Positions 47,644-57,435 are shown, numbered from the stretch's first letter. The stretch is DNA of 64,000 nt from Kappaphycus alvarezii (GCA_002205965.3 NADL03000781.1:1-64000); one strand, 5' to 3'. Notes: a model not told the origin generated them from the sequence alone. Numbers and translations: made by a program.

Positions 47644-47648
47644 GTATT

Positions 47649-47877
47649 TTTTTTCGCCGCCACATTGCACAGGCTAACGAGAGATTTGCCCTATGTTCCA
47701 CTAACAGTAAACTAACCGAAACTTTCCTCTGTAATTGAGATCTTGGTCAAAACTCTCAGAATGAGTGTCAAACAATGTGCAGGTCAGTTGCTTTGTACAA
47801 GTTCGTTTATATTACCCCCGTTACAAGAGCCAGAAGACGAAGTAAACTAACCTATCATTCCCCCCACTTAAAATACC
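47649..47877. other. Intergenic with 62-bp dispersed motif
   Basis: No gene. Bases 47804-47866 (minus) are a copy of the dispersed motif, with CAGAAGACGAAGTAAACTAA read on plus. Confidence 0.5.
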
Positions 47878-48447
47878 TGATCAAAAAAGGCAATTCCAAT
47901 TTAACAAGGAATTCTAAAGATTAAATGATATCCGTAAATCCAAAATAGGTAATACCAAATAAATAAAAATAAATTACCTGAATGGAACTGAAAATAATAA
48001 TAAAAAGAAAACCAATATTTATTGGTCGACGGGGGTGATTCAATGGCCCGAGACTTGCTGAAATTTTCTAACAGCCTAAGAAAATTTATACCACAGATCA
48101 TATTAGAAGGATACAAAGATGGTTTCACCAGAATAATAAGTATTCGAGTCTAAATTCATGTCCAGTAATAATTGTAGAATAATTATATAGGGAGCATTAA
48201 TGCAAATAATAATTTGTGGGTAATATAATTACAGTAATTCCAACTGTAGAATTTAGAAACCAACTGAAAGACATAAACATTACTCTACGGTAAATACAGT
48301 ATAAAACAGAGACCAGCGAAAATAGATAAATTTTATTATCGAAGATTCATAATGAATAAAAATTGTTGACTTCTGAAAAAATTGTTCCACAATTTTTCAA
48401 CGCTATAATCGATATTGAAAACCAATTAAATAGTTTTCAATTTTTCA
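47878..48447 (-). repeat. Probable solo LTR of copia family X
   Basis: This AT-rich block shares, in the same order, several landmarks with the LTR of the X copy at 61629-62159: TTCCAATTT near the left end, a GATTCAATGGCCC / TTCGATGGCCC block, ATAATAATTTGT, GATTCA..AAT.AA, and TCCACAATT near the right end. It has no internal region on either side. A target duplication is not clear (ATACC against CAACC). Moderate divergence suggests an old insertion. Confidence 0.6.
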
Positions 48448-48460
48448 CAACCGGGCCCTT

Positions 48461-48979
48461 TTGGACACATCGCCCCTCACTATTGACATGAACCCTGCCC
48501 ATCCTGGCTACCTCCTCCATACCTTCACGGGCAATAGGTACCTATACGGGGATATCCTGCTGCGCTACCTCGACCAGCCCGCCATGCACCCGCCAGAAGA
48601 CAAATTGGATCCTTCCCATCGTTCTTCACCTACCCCATCCTCAAGGGGCACCTACGTCGCCTCGAGATTCGCTGGTTCCTGCAATGATTCCCGCATCACT
48701 CAGTGCCTACGACAACGTCCCATAAAACTGCTACTAGGACCACAGAACTCCTCCGAAACAGCGCCCACACCGACAGCCAGCTCTTACAACCACTCACTGC
48801 CCTCACTGTACTATATTCTCATCGCTAGAGGCCACTGTATTGCATCTCCCTACAATCCCAATCCTCAAACGGCCCTTTCCACATCACACGGCACACCCAA
48901 GTCTGACCAAACAGGTTTCAGCACTTTTCTGCATTACAGTAACCACTTGCAAGATGATCCTGACAACATAGCCTTTTAA
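48461..48979 (+). CDS. ORF, 172 codons (163 from ATG), unknown
   Basis: The frame opens with TTG. The first ATG is at 48488, giving 163 residues: MNPAHPGYLLHTFTGNRYLY, then a proline- and serine-rich middle, then YYILIARGHCIASPYNPNPQ. No domain is recognised. AATAAA occurs about 20 bp after the stop (near 49000), compatible with a polyadenylation signal. It could be a small host gene, an exon, or a chance frame in GC-richer DNA next to the solo LTR. Confidence 0.3.
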   Translation: MDTSPLTIDMNPAHPGYLLHTFTGNRYLYGDILLRYLDQPAMHPPEDKLDPSHRSSPTPSSRGTYVASRFAGSCNDSRITQCLRQRPIKLLLGPQNSSETAPTPTASSYNHSLPSLYYILIARGHCIASPYNPNPQTALSTSHGTPKSDQTGFSTFLHYSNHLQDDPDNIAF

Positions 48980-49055
48980 GCGGCTTCTAGTCAGAAGAAT
49001 AAATAAATGTTGACCACTAAAACGGATCGGTGTCGTGCCTCCGCGTACTCTTCCG

Positions 49056-49340
49056 TAGGCCCTCCGCGGCACGGTATTTATTGACCCTCAGCGGTCACAT
49101 TCCGTTTGGCCAGTGTACTGTACAGTAACACGTCGGCGGCAATCCTCTAGGACAGATGTTCTATATACCGCAGATACTAGGGTTATTAATAATTACAGTA
49201 GCCTACACGACAATCTACATTACAGTATGCAGTAGACTTTGAACGCATTAAACTTCTTTCTTCATGATCCCTTTAGCCGGACCCGGCTTGCCCCTCCTAA
49301 TCCCATTACGTACAGTGGTGCGGCCAGCTTCCTCACCATC
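49056..49340 (+). repeat. Duplicated module, copy 1
   Basis: It contains GGTATTTATTGACCCTCAGC, then CGGCGGCAATCCTCTAGG, then CCGGACCCGGCTTGCCCCTC. The same blocks recur in order at 49695-49905. CTGTACAGTA words are frequent here. No coding signal. Confidence 0.6.
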
Positions 49341-49485
49341 AAGGCCTTCACAACCACACCTGTACCTCAGTCCCCCTCAGACAGGATTTATTTATGGATA
49401 TAAAATGAATCGTATAAATATCATTAGAATTAAAATTTTAATGTTGGAAGTAAGTGTTTCTGTAGCCACTGTACAGTACTGCTAT

Positions 49486-49533
49486 AAATAGTATTGTGTA
49501 CTGTACAGTACTGTACTGTACACAATACTATTT
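49486..49533. repeat. 48-bp near-perfect palindrome
   Basis: AAATAGTATTGTGTAC (49486-49501) is exactly inverted at 49518-49533. The 16-base centre is itself palindromic except for its outermost pair. The hairpin is built from CTGTAC/GTACAG words. Confidence 0.9.
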
Positions 49534-49694
49534 CTAGCGTCATGATGTACCGCCCACAGTGGGTACAATATTTGGCCACAAACTTGGCTCCTGAGGGCCA
49601 TGAGCACTGCACATTGCGCAGTGTTGTACTGTACTGTACATTACCTTCCATAGCTCTGTGTGAGAATAGGTCGCGATGATTCCTCTCTGCAGGT

Positions 49695-49905
49695 TTCCGT
49701 CGGCCCTCAGCGGCCAGGTATTTATTGACCCTCAGCGGTCACAGATTCCGCCCGTCCAATGCACGTGTAGTACACGACGGCGATTACTCTTAAGTACAGT
49801 AAACTACAACTGCACTATAGTCACTCTATTTGTCGGTCCCTTCAACCGGACCCGGCGTGCCCCTCCTGGGCCAACTTATAACTGTACACAGAGCCGCGTA
49901 CAAGA
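49695..49905 (+). repeat. Duplicated module, copy 2
   Basis: Diverged copy of 49056-49340 (GGTATTTATTGACCCTCAGC, ACGACGGCGATTACTCTTAA, CCGGACCCGGCGTGCCCCTC). Confidence 0.6.
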
Positions 49906-51150
49906 AGTCTGCAACACTCTGGGCCCCATATTGTGAACATCGCACTACAGCACAGTGTGACCAGCACAGCGACCGGGCTGAAAGGTACTGTAGAAGCTAT
50001 TTTGAATCTTTATCCTAGGTTTTTAGTACTATCTAGCGCATTTTGATATTTCTGAGTTGCCTATATTAAGAAGGAAGAAAAGGAATTCGGTCCGGACCGG
50101 AGGGAAAGCAACACCTCGAACACCCTCCGCAACACTTCAACACCTCAAACTCCCGAGCACCTTCCACAACACCTCAACAACCCAACATCTCAGCAGCACC
50201 ACAACCACTACCCTGCCTTGTCCTGTCTGTTGTAACCAATGCAGTGGATTCCCTCGCCTCATTGGACTTTTGGTGTGCATACCGAAGTTCAAGGGGGTAA
50301 TACCAATCATACTGTAGGTACCTCTTGTCTCTTTGGACTTTCTGTGCTTAACCCTAAGTTTACGAGGGCAATACCCTCAGTGACTGCTATAATTTAATCC
50401 TTCCTGGTACTCGAAGGAGATAGTCGAAGGCCTGTGGTACCATTATAAACGCAACATCACCACCACGGCTACTAAGGGTTGAGTCAGAGGAAATAATCGA
50501 AAGGTTTAATTGGTAGCGGTAGGAAACAGACGGGGGCTAAAAAGGTTTAGATAAAAAAGCAGGAAAAAAGAAGAACAAACCAAAAAACATAAGAAAAAAG
50601 GAAAATTGAAAAAAGAGAAACAAAATCAAAACAAACCCATTAAAATATACAATGCCTTCCAGTACCCTCATCAACTGGTACTATTGGGTTAATCTCGAAA
50701 TGAGGTACTGTAACCGTTAACAATGCAGTTTGGGCAAAGAGAGAAATGTTTAATCATTTTCTAGACAGATAGACCCGTTACCTAAAAATCGAGTATTTGC
50801 GCAGGTAGAGAATCTTTGCGCAAGAACGCAGTAACTGTGGTTTTGACACCTACCCAAGGATAGTAATAGATCTTTAGCGAGGAGACTCATTTTTCTTGAT
50901 ATGACAAGAGAGGGTACAAAAAAAGTAGTGTTAATCACGTAATAGAAGTGCGCCAACGTGACATACAAATATGACTTAGTGCAAAATTTTAATAAAAGAA
51001 AAAATAGAACTTTCTAAAATTCTAGGGTACTCAATAAATTATTCAGTAATAGTGCAAAGAGTACGGCCAAATTGTAAATATTCGTGTATTTCTGCAATGA
51101 CCTTGTCTTAGGCATGAAATGTTTACATCAAATGGTTTATATGGTGTCCA
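49906..51150. other. Intergenic with degenerate simple repeats
   Basis: Bases 50100-50215 are a degenerate CAACACCTC minisatellite. Bases 50255-50300 and 50327-50372 are two diverged copies of one unit (TTGGACTTT...TAATACC / CAATACC). Bases 50510-50645 are A-rich. I see no gene. Confidence 0.5.
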
Positions 51151-52080
51151 CTACAGGATCCAGCTATAGGGCTGGGAACAATCCTTATGGTCCACATCGG
51201 TCACGTGCAGCGGCGTGTGCAAGTAGATAACAATAGCGATAGACGACCAGATAATGCAACTAGGGCGCTGATACACACGCCGCCGTATCACGCCTGCATT
51301 CATATTGTACCTCCACGATATTAGCGGGACTAACTCCTGCAGCAAAACAATAGTTTGTGGGGCAGGCGCACCAAGAGTATCAAACGCAATCGGTTGAAAC
51401 GTAAAGTTCGGTACACGGGTCGGGGTTTCGGACGGTGCAGGGGGGCGGCGCGACAGCTTGCGTTCCAGTTACCGTACCTTTTCAGGGTGCGCCAATGCGG
51501 CAGCACTACCAGCGGGCGAGGTGGCCTTGGTGCGGACGGCGGCTTTGAACGGAGAGACGACGGTAATTTCACACGCGACAGGGCCTGCCTCTTCGTTGCC
51601 GATATCTGTAGGTGGGCGGCCAATGATGTCCGGGATGCAAAGCTCTGTGGCAGGGATGAGGAGAGGCAGTCTGTACTGACAGTCGAGCCCTGCGGTACGG
51701 AAGACATGGTATGGGAGCGGGTTGGGGAGGGCGTTGTGTGACGGTGTGTGCGGCCGAACCCGGCAGGGCAGAGGTCAGCCGCAGGATCGTCGAGAGGGAA
51801 CAAGGTTCGGTTGCAATGCTGAGATGTTATAGGGAGTGAGTCTGTGTAGACCGGCAATCCGAGGTGAAGGGGTAGCATGATGGCCCAGTGGGCTCGCGAC
51901 ACTTTGGTAGCATTGGTCGGGTGGGCGAAGAGGAATGCAGCGGCGGGGCTGTTTCGGAAGGCAAGGCCAGGGATCCGGCGCCTGATTTTGTCGGCACCGT
52001 GTTGACCCGGGCTGGGGAAGGGTGCCCATGGCTCGCCTTGCTAGAACATCTTGGCCCAGGCCTCCTGCTGCACCCTATTT
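51151..52080 (-). mobile_element. RLE-type LINE, endonuclease core and C-terminus, decayed
   Basis: On the minus strand, blocks in order are CIPDII and VACEITVVSPF (the endonuclease core, equivalent to ADILVYP...YDVTVTSPF in LINE A), then FQPIAFDTLGAPAPQTIVLL and ISWRYNMNAGVIRRRVYQRP, which align with the C-terminal domain of LINE A. Reading frames change at least once. The long plus-strand and minus-strand ORFs reported by simple scanning here are antisense or off-frame shadows. Confidence 0.7.
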
Positions 52081-52600
52081 AGTTGAGTTTTGTTGTTGGT
52101 GGGTATGACAGCAAGGGCAGTAGGGTCAAGAGGGCCCAGGTCAAGGGGCTTCTGCAACGCTTGATTTTCTCAGTAGCTGAGTCAGTAGTATTTCACTTGT
52201 TAAATTTAGTTTTACTGCATCTAAAATAATTTTATTAGAGGTTTTTAATTTACAATCTTGAGGCTGAAAATGCTATTTCGAGCAGGACTGCCAGCACGGA
52301 AAATTTAGTTAAAGACTGAAATCTTGTAATGAAAACACTTTTTCTGTTTGAGATCCGGAATGCGTACGCTCTGGTCATATCATCTCAACAGCTGAAAATC
52401 TATGTAACGGTTTGGCGACGGCGTCGTCGAACGATTAGCCACTATCAACAGCTTGTTTCCGTCAACTACCCTGTATCATACTTTCCAAAACATGCCTCTA
52501 TCTCGCCCTCTCATCATCACGAGACATTCCGAATCAGGCTCCAAGCGGTGCTTCTTTCGTTCCCACCACCGAGACGGAAAATTGGAACCCTAGCTCCCGC
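52081..52600. other. Intergenic, nothing firmly recognised
   Basis: A 92-codon plus-strand frame (52329-52607) exists but is not convincing on its own. It may be the upstream part of the transposon accessory region. Confidence 0.35.
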
Positions 52601-52609
52601 GTTGTAGTT

Positions 52610-53677
52610 CGACTGAATCGAGCCGAGAATGCCGTACTACTCAAACTTTTTATGGATAATAACATTGCCGACAAGAACGGGGATACCCTGAAGAAATCGT
52701 GTATGCTCGTCTACGATGCGATGCTATTGAACGACGAAATCGAAGCTCTCCGACGATAGCATTGCAACGTATCGCAGAAAATTCGCCCATCCCCTAAAGA
52801 AAGATAACAGGGCGTCTTTGCCCTATTTTAAAGACGAGAACGGCAGCAGTACCGTGGATGAAAGCGTTGTTCCTAATATTGATACGGAAGCGCTTTCACA
52901 TTGAAGCGCTGTACGCCTAGTAGTGAAGTATTTTGGACAACCTTAGTTAAGTTCGATTACTTCATTGACAGCAAAATAGCGACAAGTGACGAGTTGATAA
53001 GTCAAAGCCGTGCAAGGGCTATAGAAGCGCGCATTCTTAAGGAAGAAACCGCTAAGCGGGCACGCAATTCGTTCGCTGCCCAACGCAGAAAGCTCGAGTG
53101 CAGGAAGAAGAAGAAGAATCACAGAGAGTTTACCGCACAGGACTTCAAACTTAAAGCTCTGGACGCGAGCTTGCGAATTAAAAAGCAAAAAGCAGCTTGC
53201 TTTCACGCGCTTGCTACAGCTATATGTGTTATTAACGGCCAGTAATCGCTCGTCCCATCCCCTGAAGTGCGTGATTTCCCTTCTATCCTTGTCCTTGAGG
53301 TGGACGACAGCGAACCAGAAGCGCTAGATAAAAATGAACAGATAAATGTGGCTGGTACTGAAGGAGAAGGCAATAGTGCCACCACTGGAGAAAGTTCTTT
53401 CGACAGTAATGGGCATGATAGGGACGAAGAAAACGATGAAGACGAAGATATTGGTGAGATTTTGCAAATGTCCTCCATGCACGACTCAAGCTGTTCTAGC
53501 ACCCTCTCAGGTGAGACTGATGGCACTCTAGATCTTCGAATTCGCCTGTTTAAAAGACGTGCAGTTACCTTATACATAGCGTGGAACAGGCAATCTTCCA
53601 ATGTTTATCTCCTTAAAAAGAGTCTAACTCAATTACTGACCAGCCCACGCTCCGTTCGTTCCGAATTCTTTCCCTGA
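52610..53677 (+). pseudogene. Accessory ORF of the Harbinger-like transposon, decayed
   Basis: A coding-like segment at 52610-52760 (LNRAENAVLLKLFMDNNIAD, MLVYDAMLLNDEIEALRR) is followed by frame changes. Then one frame runs from 52901 to 53677 with a single TAA at 53243-53245. The first half is lysine- and arginine-rich and probably helical (SRARAIEARILKEETAKRAR, RKLECRKKKKNHREF). The second is strongly acidic (SNGHDRDEENDEDEDIGEIL). PIF/Harbinger elements usually carry a second, Myb/SANT-like ORF beside the transposase, and this is the candidate here, but I cannot identify a Myb domain. Its 3' end overlaps the 3' end of the convergent transposase. A host gene is an alternative. Confidence 0.4.
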
Positions 53678-54230
53678 GTATGTCCCAGTTCATCTGTTGT
53701 TTGAACGGAACATTCAGTGTCTGGTTTGCTCTTGAAGGGCAAACTACGTAGGACCTTTGGCCTTGGAACCCTGTATTGGCTATAGCATGCTCGTTATCAC
53801 TAAAGAATTCAGATGTTTCCCTATGCGGTGAACTGTCATTAAAAATACCCCTGTCGTGTCTCGCCCCCGTTAGCGTTATGTCCAACTGAATTATAACACT
53901 ATAGATGTTAGTCCACACCAACACAACGAAGCAATGGAAATGATGATGCCCATCGTAACGCTCCTCATGCGTTTATGGGTTGCCTGGCCGCCATATCATC
54001 TGCTTAGTACCGTCCAAAAATGGCACACAATTAGGTAAGCAAAACACAAGACCCTAATTGACAGTCCGGACGCTGCGTCCGGCCACTCTATGCGGGACCA
54101 ATCATCTTTTTAAGACGTGTTAGAAGTGCCCAGGTCACATGCCGTACGTAGTTGCTAACAGCACCAGTACTGATACCGTAAAGCAACACAAAACTCTGAA
54201 GCCCAAGGCTCTCCTCATCGCCAGAACGCT
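53613..54230 (-). pseudogene. PIF/Harbinger-like DDE transposase, decayed
   Basis: Minus-strand blocks in order are a helix-turn-helix-like YGISTGAVSNYVRHVTWALL (about 54210-54110), VPFLDGTKQMIWRPGNP (first catalytic Asp in LDGT), YDGHHHFHCFVVLVW, and DITLTGARHDRGIFNDSS (second Asp in ARHD). Then come NEHAIANTGFQGQRSYVV and RERIRNERSVGW, which probably holds the catalytic Glu. This is the layout of the DDE_Tnp_4 / Harbinger superfamily. The frame has a stop after RPGNP and at least one frame change upstream. I could not find convincing terminal inverted repeats, so the ends are unknown. Confidence 0.65.
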
Positions 54231-54430
54231 ACAGATGGGCATACAAAGAAAGCATTGCAAAACTGGATAATGCTTGTTTGCGGTTTTGTCGCAAAGCACT
54301 TTGATCGGTATCAAATCTCATTCTGGGGTTATCGGCTGATCTAAGAGATGCTTTGATAGTGAGAAAAACTCCATAAATTCATCACAAGTATGTCCCAACA
54401 TGGGTAAAACATTCTCGGATTGTGATGATT

Positions 54431-55260
54431 GTGAATAGGTTGGCAAATGCACTCCTCCTCCCGGCGATCGCTCAGCCATACCCTTCATTCCGAGGGGTGT
54501 ATTGCCTTGTCCCGGAGGGATCTCTCGCTCACTTGCTGTTTCAGCGCGACTTGCAAACTCACCGTAACGAGAGCAATAAAATCACAAGTCTCTTCTTGCA
54601 TGAGCATGCAAGCGGCCGTCGACGCATCTACCAAGTTGCCATCCGTGGCAAAAAAGATCTCATGGACCTGGGTAGCAGTGAAGGCGGATCTTTGCCGTTC
54701 AAAAAAGGCTGGAAAACAGAGCTACAAAATCGTAGCGACAATTGACATGTACTTCTTTGTAGGTTCGAGAGTCGGCGTGACGCTTAAAAACAGACCTCAA
54801 ACGACTGCTCGCACCAGTTGTGTCTAGTCGCTTCAAATCCGGTTCCGCTTTCATTGGCACAGTGTCAGAAGGACTTGAAAAAATCGACGGGAATGCCCTG
54901 TGAAAGGGGAAAATCGCGGTAACCTCGAACGATGACATGAGTTTGGTGCTGGTGATAGAATCACAGGGAACTATGGCGCATGCAAGGTTAACGAAAACGT
55001 TGTGATGGATGGCCATCAGGGCATCCACGTTGGAGTGATGCAGTAGAGAACAGGGAGTGTGTACGTGGCAAAAGGTAGGCGGGCAATGGGGAGTTGACAA
55101 GTGGAGTGATTGTTGTTGTCATTGTTGGACATATGGGAGGACGTGGCACGCCAGCGATGGCGATGGGACAAGAAGAAAAAAAAAGATAAGATAAGAGGCA
55201 TCCGTCCCCGTCCCCGTCCCCGTCGCTCTCGCCTCTTCTCTCCCAGGCAGGCGCCTCTGC
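54431..55260. other. Between transposon and bZIP gene, no gene supported
   Basis: Two overlapping plus frames (54422-54745, 54447-54827) and one minus frame (54699-55100) are open but show no domain. Bases 55200-55226 are a short (GTCCCC)n run just upstream of the bZIP locus. A clear TATA box is not visible. Confidence 0.35.
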
Positions 55261-55267
55261 TGTCACG

Positions 55268-55734
55268 ATGAATGCGGGACCGCCGCCCTCCCCCGCCCCA
55301 ACAGCCCCCAAATCTACACGCTGGCCTCTCTCATCCCTCCACCCCCCCGCCCCCACCCACCCTCCTCCCCCTGCTCACCGACCTCACCAACCTGCTGCAC
55401 TCCCACTGGACCCTGTCCACCTTTCTCTTCCCCCGCCTCAAACCCCCGCCCCTCCCCCTCCCCACCCTCCTCAACCCCCCTCACCCCCCCTCCTCCACAA
55501 CCTAACCCTCACCAGAGTTTCCTCCCCCTCGGTCCAACCCCCCCCCGAATCCTGCACCCTCTCCGCCCATCTCCTCTACCTCCCCACCCATCTCCATCCC
55601 AACCACCTCACCCTCGGTCACGGCCTCCTTCACGCCAATGCACGCTCCCCCAAACCCCCTTTTTCCACAACCCCTCCCTCACCCGCCTCTCCCTCGCCTT
55701 TCGCTGGGCCTTTCATCAACCCACTCAGACTACC
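55268..55734 (+). CDS. Probable 5' part of the bZIP gene, frame unresolved
   Basis: All three plus frames are open or nearly open here because the DNA is extremely C-rich. ATGs lie at 55268 and 55272. Non-random peptide stretches appear in different frames: LLTDLTNLLHSHWTLSTFLF (about 55370-55430), CTLSAHLLYLPTHLHPNHLT (about 55553-55612) and FFHNPSLTRLSLAFRWAFHQ (about 55660-55719). The last runs straight into the bZIP frame. Either short introns or length errors in C homopolymers would explain the frame changes. I infer one N-terminal domain but cannot assign it. Confidence 0.45.
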
Positions 55735-56733
55735 TTGGAGCTGTTTGACTTTCCCCGCTCCGACCTGCAGGTCTTGAATTTCACACGCCTGTCCCCACCC
55801 GGCGGGCGTGACACCGTACGTTGCATCAAGTTGTATTTGGTGCGCTCTCGGTTACGCGCCAGGTTGAGGGCGTGGAGACTGTCGCCACGTGTGTTGTACG
55901 AGGCGTTGCTGAGTGTGACGGTGGAGCGGTTGAACAAGGGGTGTCATGCGTGTGGGGTGGCGGTGTGTGTGTGTGTGTGGGGGAGGGGGAGGGGACTGGG
56001 GAGGATTTGGGGAATGGGGGTGGGGGGTTTGAAGGGGGGATGCAGAGGCAGAGGGGGGAGTTTTGTAGTATTGCGAGTAAGGTGCGGGTGGATGGGAGGG
56101 GGGGATTCAGGGCATGTGTTGCTGGGGAGTCGCATTGCGTTGCGGAGGGTGTGCGATCGCCACTGGGTGGATGGCTTGCGGGGGTGGGGGGTGAGGTTGT
56201 GTGGGAGGCGTGGCGATGGGGTCAGTGTGCACCGCGGATTGGGGGACGCTGCTTGGGTGGAAGAGGAGGTGGCGAATCGGGAGGGGGTTGACGAGTGGCC
56301 GCATTTGAATGGGCAGCAAGTGAATGAGGAGAATGGGGATGAGTTTGTGGATTGTGGCGATTACTTGGTCGCTTTGATGGAAGGGTACCACGGGACGGGG
56401 GAGAGTGGTGGGGGAGGGGGCGGGCGACAGGCAGAGGCGGAGGCAGAGGCGGAGGAACAAGGAAAAGGTGGAGTGAAAAAGAGGGGGAGGAAGAGGAAAA
56501 CGGTGGACTGGCTCAGCCGTGAGATTCAACGGGAAGTGCGCATGCACAAGAATCGAGTATCGGCCGCCGCAAGCAACGAAAAGAACAAAGTCAAGAGGGA
56601 AAAGTTTAAGCAAGAGTTGAACATCATGCGACGCAGAGTGGACCACTTGCGCGCTAGGGAACAGCAGCTGCGACAGGACAATGTCCAATTGAAGCATCAG
56701 CTCAAGGCAAACCACAGCGGTGCATCGCCTTGA
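55735..56733 (+). CDS. bZIP transcription factor
   Basis: This open frame of 332 codons is a likely nuclear DNA-binding dimer. The basic region is REVRMHKNRVSAAASNEKNK (Asn273 followed by R-V-S-A-A), preceded by a basic, NLS-like KKRGRKRK. The zipper follows with heptad positions M298, L305, L312, L319. Ahead of it lie DEWPHLNGQQ, an acidic stretch, a poly-Gly run and an (AE)n run. The N-terminal part (LELFDFPRSDLQVLNFTRLS, RDTVRCIKLYLVRSRLRARL) looks like a folded domain. The middle (about residues 80-190) is Gly-, Val- and Arg-rich from G-rich DNA and may not be translated in this frame throughout. The frame opens with TTG and is open further upstream, so the true start is upstream. The replacement of the usual second Arg of the basic region by Asn (ASN) hints at a red-algal type of bZIP; this is recollection, not a search result. 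Confidence 0.8.
   Translation: MELFDFPRSDLQVLNFTRLSPPGGRDTVRCIKLYLVRSRLRARLRAWRLSPRVLYEALLSVTVERLNKGCHACGVAVCVCVWGRGRGLGRIWGMGVGGLKGGCRGRGGSFVVLRVRCGWMGGGDSGHVLLGSRIALRRVCDRHWVDGLRGWGVRLCGRRGDGVSVHRGLGDAAWVEEEVANREGVDEWPHLNGQQVNEENGDEFVDCGDYLVALMEGYHGTGESGGGGGGRQAEAEAEAEEQGKGGVKKRGRKRKTVDWLSREIQREVRMHKNRVSAAASNEKNKVKREKFKQELNIMRRRVDHLRAREQQLRQDNVQLKHQLKANHSGASP
55960..55979 (+). repeat. (GT)n run leading into G-rich tract
   Basis: GTGTGTGTGTGTGTGGGGGA. It begins about 500 bp of strongly G-rich coding strand with many G runs. Confidence 0.8.
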
Positions 56734-56856
56734 TTGCACCCACCGCATCCAGATTTCTGACACACCACCAACAAATGACCCGTACATCAAAGCCCAATCT
56801 CCCTCCCTCCTCTTTATCCAGCATCAGCACCAAACCCTCCCACCTCCTCCCACCTC

Positions 56857-56868
56857 TTCTATAAAAAC
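56857..56868 (+). promoter_or_regulatory. TATA-like element upstream of cysteine-rich gene 1
   Basis: CTTCTATAAAAA lies about 55 bp before the ATG at 56917. Cysteine-rich gene 2 has CTATAAGAAC at the comparable side. Position and sequence suggest a core promoter; this is inferred. Confidence 0.4.
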
Positions 56869-56876
56869 CCATCCCT

Positions 56877-56908
56877 CCCCCTCACCCTCACCCTCACCCT
56901 CACCCTTA
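56877..56908 (+). repeat. (CCCTCA)n minisatellite
   Basis: About five CCCTCA/ACCCTC hexamers, with CCTAACCCTAACCCC further on near 56960. Telomere-like in flavour but too short to be a telomere. Confidence 0.85.
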
Positions 56909-56916
56909 TCCCAAAA

Positions 56917-57292
56917 ATGTTCAAACCAACCCCCGCACTCAAGCCCTCCTCCTCTTCATCCTAACCCTAACCCCAACTTTAGCTCTCGCCCTCCCATCCC
57001 CCCTCTCCCCATCATCCCGCACCACCTCCTCCACCCCCTGCACAACCCTCTGCTCCTTCCAAAACCTCCAAACCATCTCCCGTTGCACATGCTACGCCAT
57101 CTCCGAACGACTCATCCGTCCCACCCAACCCGCCGCCTCCGCGCACTCGCCTCCTGTCGCGCCGTCTTTCCCAGCACCCCACTCCGCACCTTTGCCTCCT
57201 CCTGCAGGACATTCCGCCAAGCCGGCCGTTTCAGCCCCTGGAAACTCGCACGCGCCCTCCGCCAAGTCAAGGCCCGCTGCCCGTGCCGCTAG
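56917..57292 (+). CDS. Small secreted 8-cysteine protein 1 (frame-broken or mis-sequenced)
   Basis: A hydrophobic stretch ALLLFILTLTPTLALA (about 56940-56985) looks like a signal peptide. It is followed by the cysteine module TPCTTLCSFQNLQTISRCTC (about 57033-57092) and the second half LRALASCRAVFPSTPLRTFA, SSCRTFRQAG, WKLARALRQVKARCPCR, TAG. Spacing is C-x3-C-x10-C-x-C-x21-C-x15-C-x24-C-x-C, the same as gene 2. The two halves lie in frames one base apart (change at about 57117-57131). The ATG MFKPTPALK is in a third frame, one base out from the signal peptide. This may be sequence errors in C runs, introns, or decay. Function unknown; an extracellular role is inferred from the leader and the cysteines. 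Confidence 0.55.
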
Positions 57293-57435
57293 CCCTTGCT
57301 CCTTGGCTTGCCGCACTAGATTCGGGTCCTGCTTTGCTACCCACTCGCTCATTAAACTAGAGTTTGCTGCTTTGTTTTCTGTAATTGGACAGTATTGTAT
57401 TGCACTGTACGGTACAAGTATGGCAACCTTCCCTT

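Noticed and set aside
51355-52082. Long plus-strand ORFs of 64-128 codons and the 190-codon minus ORF
   Set aside because: The conserved LINE endonuclease and C-terminal blocks lie in other minus-strand frames. These ORFs are off-frame readings of GC-rich DNA.
54422-54827. Two overlapping plus-strand ORFs between the transposon and the bZIP gene
   Set aside because: They overlap in different frames, lack domains, and nothing around them supports either.
56877-56980. Telomere or interstitial telomeric array
   Set aside because: Only a few CCCTCA/CCCTAA-like repeats, mixed in sequence and inside a gene leader region. Too short and irregular.
56720-57030. Proline-rich first half of the 190-codon frame before the cysteine-rich module
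   Set aside because: It is a low-complexity reading of C-rich promoter and minisatellite DNA. The leader and cysteine module lie in other frames or further on.
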